Origin: CAZLLE01 sp964560425
Lineage (GTDB): Bacteria; Campylobacterota; Campylobacteria; Campylobacterales; QNZT01
Reading direction: 5' to 3'
DNA length: 28,127 bases
Assembly (NCBI GenBank): GCA_964560425.1
Contig: CAZLLE010000046.1
Coordinates: 1-28,127 of the forward strand
A program made the position numbers and the translations under genes. The notes below the pieces were generated by a model. The model was not told the DNA's origin and searched no databases. It saw only the letters and a program-made list of their open reading frames with translations. Positions 15,832 through 24,478 of this stretch are shown one piece after another. How positions within the stretch are numbered: position 1 is the first letter of the stretch; each line of letters opens with the position of its first letter.

Positions 15832-17572
15832 CTATCTCCTTAGGAGGGACAACCCCTCTGTCTCTTTTGATATTTACCACTTGTGTAGGGAATGCAATCT
15901 GTATATCATCTTCCGCATTAATAACATCAAGAATATTAACAGAAATATTACTTCTAAGTGTCAATGTAGCATAAGAGTTGGTCATATACCAACAACTTAC
16001 ACGAATACCATTCTCTTCTAAAAAAGTATAAACCCTAGGCTCTACATTAATATTTTTAAGACTATATTGACTTCTTAGAAGATTTAACTGTTTTCTTGAA
16101 ATATCAGTATAACCCTTTGAATATTTTTTAACTATCTCTTTTACAAGATGTACCGTTTTTTTATGATTAGAATCAAAAGTAATAATAATATCTATACCAT
16201 CCCAAACTGTTTTTATTTTACCATGAGTATAATTTGCAATCAACTCTGTAAAAATATAGTTATTTGGTATAAATATAATCCTTCCTGCTCTACGGTTTTT
16301 TGTATAAGTGGTAAGGGTAATATCCTCTAAAATAGTCATTCTAAGAAGTGATATATCCACAATATCTCCAACATACTCATGTCCACCTTGAAATACCTTT
16401 ACACGATCCCCCACATGAAAACTACCACCAAATACAATCACCATCCAACCCAGAGTACTCATAAAGAGATCTTTCATAGCAATAGCAATACCAGCTGAAG
16501 CAAAACCCAAAACAGTAACAAGATATGTAGCATCTCCAATAAAAGAGAATATTAATACAATAGCAATAAAAAATACATTTAAAAAATTGATAATTTTATT
16601 TGCCATATATGAGCGTTCATTATCTGTAATTGCTCTTGTTGCTAAATACTTAAAAAGTAGAGAAAATAGAACAATAACACCAACAATAAAACCAATATTA
16701 ATCAACTTTTTCGTCTGATTTTTTATACCATTATCAATTTTTAAAATTGCAGAGTCTATATTACTTGCATAAATTTTTTCTGTTTTTTTCAGTACATTAC
16801 TGGATATAGATTTAATATAATTTAATTTATCTTTTAAACTTTTCAAGTTTTTAGCATTAACATCTGTTTTTTGTAGAGTATTTATATCTTTAAGTAATCT
16901 TTTTTTTGTTTGAAGTAGCTCAATCAAAGCTTTGATAGATTTAATCTTATCTTTATAGATATCTTTTTGATTACTGATTGTTTTTCTCTGGGAATACCCC
17001 TCAATCATATCAAAAGGTGATCCTATCTCTATCAAGTCGGGTATCTTTTCGGGATGAGTTAACTCATAAAATGGCTCTTGTGCAAACTCACTCAAAAGTT
17101 CCAACTGATTTTGGAGAGATTGTATCTCTATTTTTCTCTCACTCAAACTTTTAGTTGCATTAGAGTCATTAGGTTTTCTATGACGCTTCATCTTCTTCTC
17201 TTCAATTCTATCAATAGCTTGAAGTTTTTTAATTTTACTCTCTATATCTCTATAAGTTCTATAATTTTCATACCCTCTATACCATCTATTTTCATTTAAT
17301 TCTTGATCAATCTCTCTGAGTTTTTCACTAATTGAAGCAATTTTTTCATTTCGTATTCTACGCTCATCAGCAATTTTTTTATCTTTACGAACCTTCTCAA
17401 GTGCCTTTTTCTCTTTCTGTTCCTTTTTTTTTAATTCCAAATTAATTTTGGTCATAGTAGGATTAAGAATTGTTACATTTGCCTCTTTATTAAAGACTTT
17501 TGTAAGATTTGACTCTTTATTAGCAAAAAGAGAGGAGAGTATTAAAATAGATAAAAAAAGCTGCTTAAACAT
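15812..17572 (-). CDS. large MscS-family mechanosensitive channel
   Basis: A 586-residue membrane protein. A signal peptide (about 1-18) leads into a long, highly charged coiled-coil periplasmic domain (about 40-285; KKKEQKEKKALEKVRKDKK and related stretches). Then come two or three membrane helices and the MscS core: the Gly/Ala-rich pore helix (VTVLGFASAGIAIAMKDLFMS) followed by the beta domain motif FHVGDRVKVFQGGHEYVGDI and PNNYIFTELIANYTHG. Such channels release solutes on osmotic downshock, and the large N-terminal domain may sense the envelope. It overlaps aroB by 8 bases and mtaB by 20 bases, so it is made with shikimate and tRNA-modification genes that have no obvious functional tie. 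Confidence 0.88.
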   Translation of the reverse strand: MFKQLFLSILILSSLFANKESNLTKVFNKEANVTILNPTMTKINLELKKKEQKEKKALEKVRKDKKIADERRIRNEKIASISEKLREIDQELNENRWYRGYENYRTYRDIESKIKKLQAIDRIEEKKMKRHRKPNDSNATKSLSERKIEIQSLQNQLELLSEFAQEPFYELTHPEKIPDLIEIGSPFDMIEGYSQRKTISNQKDIYKDKIKSIKALIELLQTKKRLLKDINTLQKTDVNAKNLKSLKDKLNYIKSISSNVLKKTEKIYASNIDSAILKIDNGIKNQTKKLINIGFIVGVIVLFSLLFKYLATRAITDNERSYMANKIINFLNVFFIAIVLIFSFIGDATYLVTVLGFASAGIAIAMKDLFMSTLGWMVIVFGGSFHVGDRVKVFQGGHEYVGDIVDISLLRMTILEDITLTTYTKNRRAGRIIFIPNNYIFTELIANYTHGKIKTVWDGIDIIITFDSNHKKTVHLVKEIVKKYSKGYTDISRKQLNLLRSQYSLKNINVEPRVYTFLEENGIRVSCWYMTNSYATLTLRSNISVNILDVINAEDDIQIAFPTQVVNIKRDRGVVPPKEIGEESIS

Positions 17573-18617
17573 CTTTATTAAACTCTTCTAAAACACTTAA
17601 TACAACCTCTTTGGGAGTATTATCAGTGACTTTAAAATCACCTAAACCTTTTGAAAGAATAAATTTTATTTTCGATTGAAATGTCTTTTTATCCAAGAAA
17701 AAGCCTTCATAAAAAGAATCTATATCTTTAATATTATATTGAAGTGGTAAATTATAACGAGCTAACAACGAGGCAACTCTATCGACTTCATCTTCGCTCA
17801 TAAGCCCTAAAGATAGAGCTAATCTATTTGCCATATTTATACCAATTGCGACAGCTTCACCATGCAGATATTTAGTATACTTAGTTTCACTCTCTATTAC
17901 ATGAGCAAAAGTATGACCATAATTCAAAACAGCTCTAAGCCCCTGCTCTTTTTCATCTTTGGCAACTACATCAGCTTTTAACTTTACACTCTTTTGTATA
18001 GCTTCAAGAAGATCACTCTCTTTGTGTAAATCAGACTTTTCAAGCCACTCAAAAAAATCTCTATCAAATGTTACAGCCATCTTAACAATTTCAGCTACAC
18101 CAGCACCAAATTCACGAGAAGGCAATGTTTTTAGAAAATCAGTCTCAATATAGACAGCTCTTGGTTGATGAAAAGCACCAATCAAATTTTTACCAAATTT
18201 GGTATTAATTCCTGTTTTTCCACCAACACTAGCATCTACTTGAGATAAAAGAGTTGTAGGTATTTGAATAAACTCTATACCCCTTTGAAAGATAGATGCA
18301 ACATATCCACTCATATCACCAATGACCCCACCACCAAAAGCAATTAGAAGTGATTTTCTATCAAATCGATGATTTAGTAAATTCTCAAGAATGAGATTAA
18401 CACTCTCCTGATTTTTATAAAATTCACCATCACCTACAGTAATAATATAAAGTTCATCTGCACTAATTTTATCAAGCAGAGTTTTAAGGTGAAGACCTGA
18501 AACTTTGGGGTTGGTGATAATTGCAACTTTAGTATTAAAGTGCATTTTATTTAATTCATTTAAATTAATATCATAACTATTTGTTCTTTTTTCTTCAAAC
18601 TTAATTTCAATTTTCAT
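17565..18617 (-). CDS. aroB: 3-dehydroquinate synthase
   Basis: A 350-residue NAD- and zinc-dependent enzyme for the second step of the shikimate pathway (DAHP to 3-dehydroquinate). The start at 18617 (MKIEIKFEEK) is used; a TTG further upstream at 18653 would place the start in the promoter. The NAD-binding FGGGVIGDMSGYVAS lies at 94-108, the substrate loop PTTLLSQVDASVGGKTGIN at 120-138, and the zinc ligands are Glu176, His235 and His252 (GAGVAEIVKMA, LNYGHTFAHV, LHGEAVAIGI). It is the first gene of the tightly overlapping aroB-mscS-mtaB-ftsH-like-bioV-mog set, with a TATAAT about 28 bases upstream. Confidence 0.95.
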   Translation of the reverse strand: MKIEIKFEEKRTNSYDINLNELNKMHFNTKVAIITNPKVSGLHLKTLLDKISADELYIITVGDGEFYKNQESVNLILENLLNHRFDRKSLLIAFGGGVIGDMSGYVASIFQRGIEFIQIPTTLLSQVDASVGGKTGINTKFGKNLIGAFHQPRAVYIETDFLKTLPSREFGAGVAEIVKMAVTFDRDFFEWLEKSDLHKESDLLEAIQKSVKLKADVVAKDEKEQGLRAVLNYGHTFAHVIESETKYTKYLHGEAVAIGINMANRLALSLGLMSEDEVDRVASLLARYNLPLQYNIKDIDSFYEGFFLDKKTFQSKIKFILSKGLGDFKVTDNTPKEVVLSVLEEFNKDV

Positions 18618-18644
18618 AATAAACCCATCTTTTTGTATGCAAAT

Positions 18645-18650
18645 ATTATA
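18645..18650 (-). promoter_or_regulatory. -10 box of the aroB operon
   Basis: TATAAT on the minus strand in the 51-base gap between the RCK-type gene and aroB. It would give a leader of about 20 bases. Read-through from the upstream hisD cluster is also possible. Confidence 0.5.
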
Positions 18651-18668
18651 CAAAAAAATTATTAATTT

Positions 18669-20075
18669 CTATTTTGGAGGAATAAAGAGTTGATAATTTT
18701 TTGAGAGTTTAAAATATAATTTGTCTATATCTGTTGAAAAGATCGATAAAAAGTTCTTTTGAGTCATCTTTTTATCAAATGCAATTAGTTGAATAAAGTT
18801 TTTACGCTCTTTCAACTCTCTAATAGGATTTCTTTTTGTATTTAAAATTTTAATTTTTTCATGAAATATTTTTGATAGATTTTCAAAATGTTCAATTAAT
18901 TTTAAGTTATCTTCAACATCTTCACCCTTAAATTCAAATAGAAGAATATCAAGCTTAAGTAGTGCCGAAAAATCAAAAACAATAGAACTAATACGCTCCA
19001 TCATCTCATTATGACTACTAAGAACCACACTCTCATTAATACTATTTAGACTATCCTCCCCCACTTTTAGGATAGGAATTTGTAACTGATATAAAAACCC
19101 AATATATTTTTTAAAAAACTTCTGGTTTACTACCATCAACCCCACAAAAAAGATCTCAATATCGTTTAAAATCAACTCTTGCATATCTTTATTATAATAA
19201 TCAACCTCAACAATAAAACTACTACTATCATTATAATTTCTAATTTTTTCCAAAATTTTTGACTGTTTTGGATTGGAGATACGAAAGATCAACTTTTTAC
19301 TATTTAATTTGGCATGTAGTAGCATAGAGTCATTTAATAACTTTTCAATACTAAAAGTATCCATAGTTTTCATATCAATAAAGCAATAGACATTTTCACC
19401 AAAAGGGGCAGGAAATTGTCCAAACTCCTGTTTTACACTCTTATAAACACTCTTTAAAACATTAGGATTTCCAACAGCCAAAATTGAATCATTTGGTAAG
19501 AGCATAGTTCTAGGTGTTGGTAATACTAACTTTTGCTCTCTAAAAATTGCTGCAATTTTCCATCTTTTTTGATCAACATTGGCAACATGTCTATATATAA
19601 ATGAGCTACCAAATGGAATCTTAAACTCCATTATCTCACCTATTCCCAAACCAATATTTTGAGCAGAGAGTGGTAGTTCTGGCAAATAATTACATAAAAT
19701 ATTAGATAATTTTGTCGTTACATCAATTAATGTTAAAGAGGGATCATCAATTTCTAATCCCCACATATCCATCAATACAATTTGTATATTAGAGTTAAAC
19801 TTTCTTATATTTTTATAAGATGCTACAGTATCACTTTTATTGCCCAAAACCACCATAATTTGATAATAATCTGTATTATGCAAAACTGTCGATAACTTAA
19901 TATAACTAGTAGGATCAAATTTATAATAGAAAAACTGTTCCGAACGAGTTTCAAGCATTGTTTTATCATGATAGTAAACTACATGATACTTTTTGGTTGC
20001 GACATCAAGATTGTTAACCCTCTTTAAAAAAGCATTTGCAATCTTGCCATCAGCTAACACTAAAATATTTTTCAT
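18669..20075 (-). CDS. RCK/TrkA-like protein with long C-terminal extension (COG3400-type)
   Basis: 468 residues without a membrane segment. Residues 1-125 form a Rossmann-like TrkA-N fold beginning KNILVLADGKIANAFLKRV. Residues about 138-217 look like a TrkA-C/RCK_C domain (GIGEIMEFKIPFGSSFIYRH, then LPNDSILAVGNPNVLKSVYK). The remaining about 250 residues form alternating strands and helices that I do not recognise. Such proteins gate or regulate K+ channels and transporters in other systems, but no channel or Trk gene is next to it. The glycine pattern for NAD binding (GxGxxG) is degenerate here. It lies 15 bases downstream of the S41 protease gene in the hisD cluster. Confidence 0.75.
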   Translation of the reverse strand: MKNILVLADGKIANAFLKRVNNLDVATKKYHVVYYHDKTMLETRSEQFFYYKFDPTSYIKLSTVLHNTDYYQIMVVLGNKSDTVASYKNIRKFNSNIQIVLMDMWGLEIDDPSLTLIDVTTKLSNILCNYLPELPLSAQNIGLGIGEIMEFKIPFGSSFIYRHVANVDQKRWKIAAIFREQKLVLPTPRTMLLPNDSILAVGNPNVLKSVYKSVKQEFGQFPAPFGENVYCFIDMKTMDTFSIEKLLNDSMLLHAKLNSKKLIFRISNPKQSKILEKIRNYNDSSSFIVEVDYYNKDMQELILNDIEIFFVGLMVVNQKFFKKYIGFLYQLQIPILKVGEDSLNSINESVVLSSHNEMMERISSIVFDFSALLKLDILLFEFKGEDVEDNLKLIEHFENLSKIFHEKIKILNTKRNPIRELKERKNFIQLIAFDKKMTQKNFLSIFSTDIDKLYFKLSKNYQLFIPPK

Positions 20076-20090
20076 TAAATAAAAACCTTA

Positions 20091-21434
20091 CTAATATGCA
20101 CCAATCTCTCTTTGGAAACCTTTTAATAGGGAATTATATTTATTTACATCTAAACTTCTTGCACGATTTGAGCTACAGCGTCCATTTTCTAAATAATATA
20201 GAGCCTCTTCTAACATGCCCTCTCTCTCATCACCAAAATCTTTACTCAAATCATCACTCACACTACATTCAGGAACCATTCCACCAAAATAATCACCATA
20301 ACCATCAGCATTAACAATTTTAAACTCTATTGGTGCTATATGCTTATCACAAAATTCACTACCAACCATACCAACAGGTTTACCACAAGTCTTCTCACCT
20401 ATCAATATAACATCCATACCAGTTGTAGAAGCTTTTAGAGAATTTACTACCAATTCACTTGCCGAACATGTATCTTCTGTACCCAAAACTACCAATTTTT
20501 CAAGAGAAACACTATAAACGGGAGCCTGCTCAAAAGATAAAGAACTTGCATTGTGTTGATATTTTCTATTATAAGTAAAGCTTGTAAATACTTTTGATTC
20601 TACTCTAAATCCACCAATTAAAGATGCTAAATGATTAGCAATATCTACACGACCTCCACCGTTATAACGAAGATCCAAAACTAACTCTTCAATACCCTCT
20701 TCTTTAAAATATTTAAAAGCCAAATCCAACTCTTCACGAGAGGGAGCAATAAAACTTTGAAATACTAAATAGCCGATTTTAACACCATTTTTAACTATAA
20801 CACTTCTATGTAAAACGGTTACTGTATCGACCTTTGCTTTGGTCATATTAAAATCTCTAATAGAGCCATCAACACTTTTAACACGAAGTTGTGTAACTAC
20901 ACCAACCTCTTGTTCTCCAAAAGGGTTTGAGATATTTTCATCTTTTGGATGTAAAAATTCTGATATATTCATATCACCAATTTTTAAAATTTCATCTGAG
21001 CGTTTAAGTCCTGCTTCATCAGCTGGTGAAGATGGGTATACAAAAGCAACTTTAGTAATATTTAATTCATCATCATGATGCATTCTAAAACCATAACCAA
21101 TATAGACACCCTCTTCAAAAAAATCGGTATACTCTTTAATTGTACTAATATAACTCCATTTATCAATTAGTTCACCATTTTCTCTATATTTTAAATCATA
21201 AAGAAGTTGATCTACACTACTATAATTTGTATCGCTATAATCTAAAGTAGGAGTACTATCAGCCCAAAGATAGGTATCATGCATCACATCATAAACATAC
21301 TTTTTTTGAGCATCTAATGAACACTCTTGCGGAGAGTTCACAGTACCAAACTCATTTTCTGAACTATCAGTAAATGAACAACCAATAAAAACAACCGCAA
21401 CAAAAAAGAGAAATATATATCTAATTTTTTTCAT
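20091..21434 (-). CDS. S41 (C-terminal processing) protease lipoprotein with PDZ domain
   Basis: A 447-residue lipoprotein whose signal peptide ends in VVFIGC, so Cys19 is lipidated. An N-terminal helical region is followed by a PDZ-like domain (about 110-200; YIGYGFRMHHDD..., AFVYPSSPADEAGLKRSDEILKIGD). The S41 core follows, with LVLDLRYNGGG at 251-261, the nucleophile segment TCSASELV (Ser324 or Ser326) and the likely catalytic Lys352 in GEKTCGKPVG. Extra cysteines (Cys38, 323, 350, 362, 390, 420) suggest disulfides in an oxidising compartment. It probably cleaves envelope proteins from their C-termini. Its ATG is immediately adjacent to the hisD stop, indicating cotranscription with a biosynthetic gene. 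Confidence 0.9.
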   Translation of the reverse strand: MKKIRYIFLFFVAVVFIGCSFTDSSENEFGTVNSPQECSLDAQKKYVYDVMHDTYLWADSTPTLDYSDTNYSSVDQLLYDLKYRENGELIDKWSYISTIKEYTDFFEEGVYIGYGFRMHHDDELNITKVAFVYPSSPADEAGLKRSDEILKIGDMNISEFLHPKDENISNPFGEQEVGVVTQLRVKSVDGSIRDFNMTKAKVDTVTVLHRSVIVKNGVKIGYLVFQSFIAPSREELDLAFKYFKEEGIEELVLDLRYNGGGRVDIANHLASLIGGFRVESKVFTSFTYNRKYQHNASSLSFEQAPVYSVSLEKLVVLGTEDTCSASELVVNSLKASTTGMDVILIGEKTCGKPVGMVGSEFCDKHIAPIEFKIVNADGYGDYFGGMVPECSVSDDLSKDFGDEREGMLEEALYYLENGRCSSNRARSLDVNKYNSLLKGFQREIGAY

Positions 21435-22724
21435 CTAATTCAACCTTATTTCAACAGATTTTCTATGTGCATCTAAGCCTTCAGTTTTTGCTAGCAATGC
21501 ACAAGCTTTGCCTATTTCATTGATCCCTTTAGCACTCATGCTAATAATAGAAGATTTTTTCATAAAATTTTCTACATTAAGAGGCGAATAAAATTTTGCA
21601 CTCCCACCAGTAGGCAATGTATGATTAGGACCAGCGATATAATCACCAATAGGCTCAGGAGTATATCGACCCATAAAGATAGCACCTGCATGTTTTATTT
21701 TGGGTAATAGATCAAATGGATTAGTAACCATCAATTCAAGATGTTCAGGGGCAATAGAGTTCATAAGTTTAGTGGCTTCATCTAAATCCTCTACAACAAT
21801 AATTGCCCCTCTCTCATCTATAGATTTGGTAGCAATTTCAACTCTATCTAAAGTTTTTAGAGCTTTATAAACTTCATCTTTTGTATTTTGTGCAACTTTG
21901 GCAGAAGTTGTAATCATTATAGAACTTGCCATCTCATCATGCTCTGCTTGACTAAGAAGATCAATAGCCAAAAATTGAGGATCTGCACTCTCATCAGATA
22001 TAATACCAATCTCACTAGGTCCTGCAATCATATCTATATTTACCTCTCCATAAACCATCTTTTTGGCAGTTGCCACAAAAATGTTTCCCGGTCCCGTAAT
22101 TACATCTACTTTTTGAATAGTTTCAGTACCATAAGCCATTGCACCAATAGCACTAGCTCCACCTATTTTATATGCCTCTTTAATTCCACAAAGATGCATT
22201 GCCGCCAAAAGGAGTTCGTTTATCTCTCCCTCAGGAGTAGGAGTACAGACAACCACTTCCTCTACTCCTGCAACAATAGCAGGAATCGCATTCATCAATA
22301 GTGAACTAGGATAAGCAGCCTTTCCACCGGGGATATAGAGTCCAGCTCGATCAACAGCACTCACCTTCTGCCCCAATACATTTCCATTGGATTCAAAATC
22401 CAACCAAGACTTTGGAAGCTGTTTTTGGTGGTAAGATTTTATACGATCATAAGCTAAATGTAAAGCATCTTTTAACTCTTGATCAATATTATCATAAGCT
22501 TTTTTCATATCATAAATATCAATTTGAAGATCACTATCCTCTTTTACTTCCCATTTATCAAACCTCTTTATATCTCTTTTTAGAGCTAAATTTTTATCTT
22601 TTTTAATATTATTAATAATATCTCCAACAATACCAGAGACATTATCCATATCCATTTTACCACGCTTTAAAAGCTCTTCAAACTCTATTTTAAATGTACT
22701 CTCTTTTGAGTTAATAATTTTCAT
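21435..22724 (-). CDS. hisD: histidinol dehydrogenase
   Basis: A 429-residue zinc enzyme that oxidises L-histidinol to L-histidine in the last two steps of histidine synthesis. Characteristic segments are present: DRAGLYIPGGKAAYPSSLLM (about 120-139), VDVITGPGNIFVATAKK and VNIDMIAGPSEIGII in the NAD region. The catalytic and zinc region is SQAEHDEMASSIMIT, and IAPEHLELM and IAGPNHTLPTGGSAKF follow. No other his genes are adjacent, a scattered arrangement common in this phylum. It overlaps the upstream PLP gene by 14 bases and abuts the S41 gene. Confidence 0.96.
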   Translation of the reverse strand: MKIINSKESTFKIEFEELLKRGKMDMDNVSGIVGDIINNIKKDKNLALKRDIKRFDKWEVKEDSDLQIDIYDMKKAYDNIDQELKDALHLAYDRIKSYHQKQLPKSWLDFESNGNVLGQKVSAVDRAGLYIPGGKAAYPSSLLMNAIPAIVAGVEEVVVCTPTPEGEINELLLAAMHLCGIKEAYKIGGASAIGAMAYGTETIQKVDVITGPGNIFVATAKKMVYGEVNIDMIAGPSEIGIISDESADPQFLAIDLLSQAEHDEMASSIMITTSAKVAQNTKDEVYKALKTLDRVEIATKSIDERGAIIVVEDLDEATKLMNSIAPEHLELMVTNPFDLLPKIKHAGAIFMGRYTPEPIGDYIAGPNHTLPTGGSAKFYSPLNVENFMKKSSIISMSAKGINEIGKACALLAKTEGLDAHRKSVEIRLN

Positions 22725-23556
22725 TAAATTTCCTATTGTATCTTTTTAACATACTCTCATTGCCTATCAAACCACCTTGATGAATATAGAGTATGGGATT
22801 TTTTAGTTTATCTTTATGTTTGAGCATAGTTAGCCACCCTTTAGGGTCATAAAGTAGATCAAACTCTATATTAGTCTGCTTTTTTAATTCTATCCAAATT
22901 TCAAAAAATTCCCTATATAGTTTTCCAAAATGGTATTTTTTATCAAGATTCAAAATAGTAGGATGCTCTTTAATATTGGAATTAAGCTCCAAAAACTGTT
23001 TTTTCAAATATGATTCATCACCAACACAAGGAGTCGTATAAACTTTGACATTTAAGTGAGCTTGTAAAAAAAGAGCTGTAGTCCCCGTACCCGAAGGTAA
23101 AAAGATATCAAATATTTGATCTTGCATAAAGCTATTAATCTCTTCAGCCAAAATTTTGATACCAAACTCAGATTTATCAACTCTCCCACCTTCAGGAATA
23201 AAAAGTTCATCACTTTTAAACTCTTTAGGCAAATCTCCACAAATAATATTCATACCATTTTTCAAGGCATAAAAGTAGTTTCCATGAGGATTATCTTTGA
23301 GATAGGAGGGGATATGATCTACAAAATAGTCAAATTCCCAACCTCTCATTTTTGTCAAAACAGAGAGTGAATACATGGCATTTGATTGAGATGATCCATG
23401 AGAGATAATTTTTTTGATATTTGGAAAATCATTTTGAAGATAATAATAAAATTTTCGTGCCTTATTTCCAGAAAACTCTCTACTTAGTAGATCATCTCTT
23501 TTGAGATAAAATTTAGAGTTATTAAAAGAGATTAAATCAACAATTGATGCTTCCAT
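22711..23556 (-). CDS. PLP-dependent enzyme of the ACC deaminase/D-cysteine desulfhydrase family
   Basis: A 281-residue fold-type II PLP enzyme, a little shorter than typical members (about 300-330). The N-terminal KRDDLLSREFSGNKARKF contains the PLP lysine (Lys32), HGSSQSNAMYSLSVL follows the family's substrate-contact segment, and SGTGTTALFLQAHL is the phosphate-binding loop. Similar genes are usually annotated as 1-aminocyclopropane-1-carboxylate deaminase, but the motifs do not fix the substrate; D-cysteine or another small amino acid is equally possible. It is the first gene of the hisD-S41-RCK cluster and has AAGGG 5 bases before the ATG. Confidence 0.82.
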   Translation of the reverse strand: MEASIVDLISFNNSKFYLKRDDLLSREFSGNKARKFYYYLQNDFPNIKKIISHGSSQSNAMYSLSVLTKMRGWEFDYFVDHIPSYLKDNPHGNYFYALKNGMNIICGDLPKEFKSDELFIPEGGRVDKSEFGIKILAEEINSFMQDQIFDIFLPSGTGTTALFLQAHLNVKVYTTPCVGDESYLKKQFLELNSNIKEHPTILNLDKKYHFGKLYREFFEIWIELKKQTNIEFDLLYDPKGWLTMLKHKDKLKNPILYIHQGGLIGNESMLKRYNRKFNENY

Positions 23557-23628
23557 AAGTACCCTTCAAATTTAGATATATGAAGAGTAGAATATTTCAC
23601 TTTAAAAGGTACTTTTTTATAATAAATA

Positions 23629-24432
23629 CTAAGCTGGAGCCATAACCTCATCAATAGCCTCTAATATAGATTTTTTTATCAATTTCATAGAGAACATCAA
23701 AACGCCATCAATTTCATAATGGTCTATAAAATGTATAAATTGATTACTTTTAGATAAAGCCTCTTTATAATTAAAAAAGCTTTTTTCATTCAATTCATAA
23801 AGTTTCTCCACACTATCAATAGTAAATCCGACAATCATGCCATCAAGATCATAAACAATCACTCTCTCAAAAGCAGAAGTAAGCTTATCAATCTCCTCCT
23901 CCATCTTTTTTATACCATTTATTGTTCCTATACAATACTCTTCTATTTTTTTAATCTGCTCTTCAAATTTGCCCCTATTATTCTCCTCTAAAAAGATTTT
24001 ACCCTCTCTATGAAGATTATCATGAAAAGGGATAATATACTTTTTTATTAGATCATTAAAACCATTTTGATTACAAGATAGACAACTTGATATTTTTGAT
24101 ATCCATTTTCCAAACTCACACTTTTTTGGATCAAGATTTTTTTCAAATTTTACCCCCTCAAGAAGAGATTTTTTCAAATCTTCTACCCAACTTTTATGAT
24201 CATTTAATACCTTTTTTAGAACTTTTAACTGTTCATCCTCAAATGAATCAAAATTTAATAATTTACGCATACTAATTAGAGGAACCAATGCCCCCTTGTG
24301 GTTAAAAAGTCCCTCTATATAGGAAGATGAATTTGGTATTTTTTTTAGATGAGGATAGTTTATGATCTCTTGAATATTTTCACTTGAAAGGAGGTATTGT
24401 TGCTGATTAACTGAAAGATGTATAAATTCCAT
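23629..24432 (-). CDS. CheW domain protein with an inserted CZB zinc-binding domain
   Basis: 267 residues, soluble. Residues 1-62 are the first half of a CheW fold (FIHLSVNQQQYLLSSENIQEII, YIEGLFNHKGALVPLISMRKLL). Residues about 66-185 form a helical chemoreceptor zinc-binding (CZB) domain with its full ligand set: His79 (DHKSW), Cys105 in CEFGKW, and His137 and His141 in HDNLH. Residues 188-255 resume the CheW fold (RVIVYDLDGMIVGFTIDSVEKLYEL, ..DGVLMFSMKL). It probably couples receptors to CheA with zinc- or oxidant-dependent control, as CZB domains sense zinc and hypochlorite-type stress in other proteins. No other chemotaxis gene is adjacent. AAGG precedes the ATG by 8 bases. Confidence 0.87.
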   Translation of the reverse strand: MEFIHLSVNQQQYLLSSENIQEIINYPHLKKIPNSSSYIEGLFNHKGALVPLISMRKLLNFDSFEDEQLKVLKKVLNDHKSWVEDLKKSLLEGVKFEKNLDPKKCEFGKWISKISSCLSCNQNGFNDLIKKYIIPFHDNLHREGKIFLEENNRGKFEEQIKKIEEYCIGTINGIKKMEEEIDKLTSAFERVIVYDLDGMIVGFTIDSVEKLYELNEKSFFNYKEALSKSNQFIHFIDHYEIDGVLMFSMKLIKKSILEAIDEVMAPA

Positions 24433-24478
24433 TGATTATGCCTTAAGATTTTAAAGAGAACTAAAGCAACTATTATTC

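Noticed and set aside
21888..22301. Plus-strand ORF of 137 codons inside hisD
   Set aside because: Antisense to the conserved core of hisD, rich in His, Cys, Asn and Ser as expected of a shadow. No domain and no ribosome binding site.
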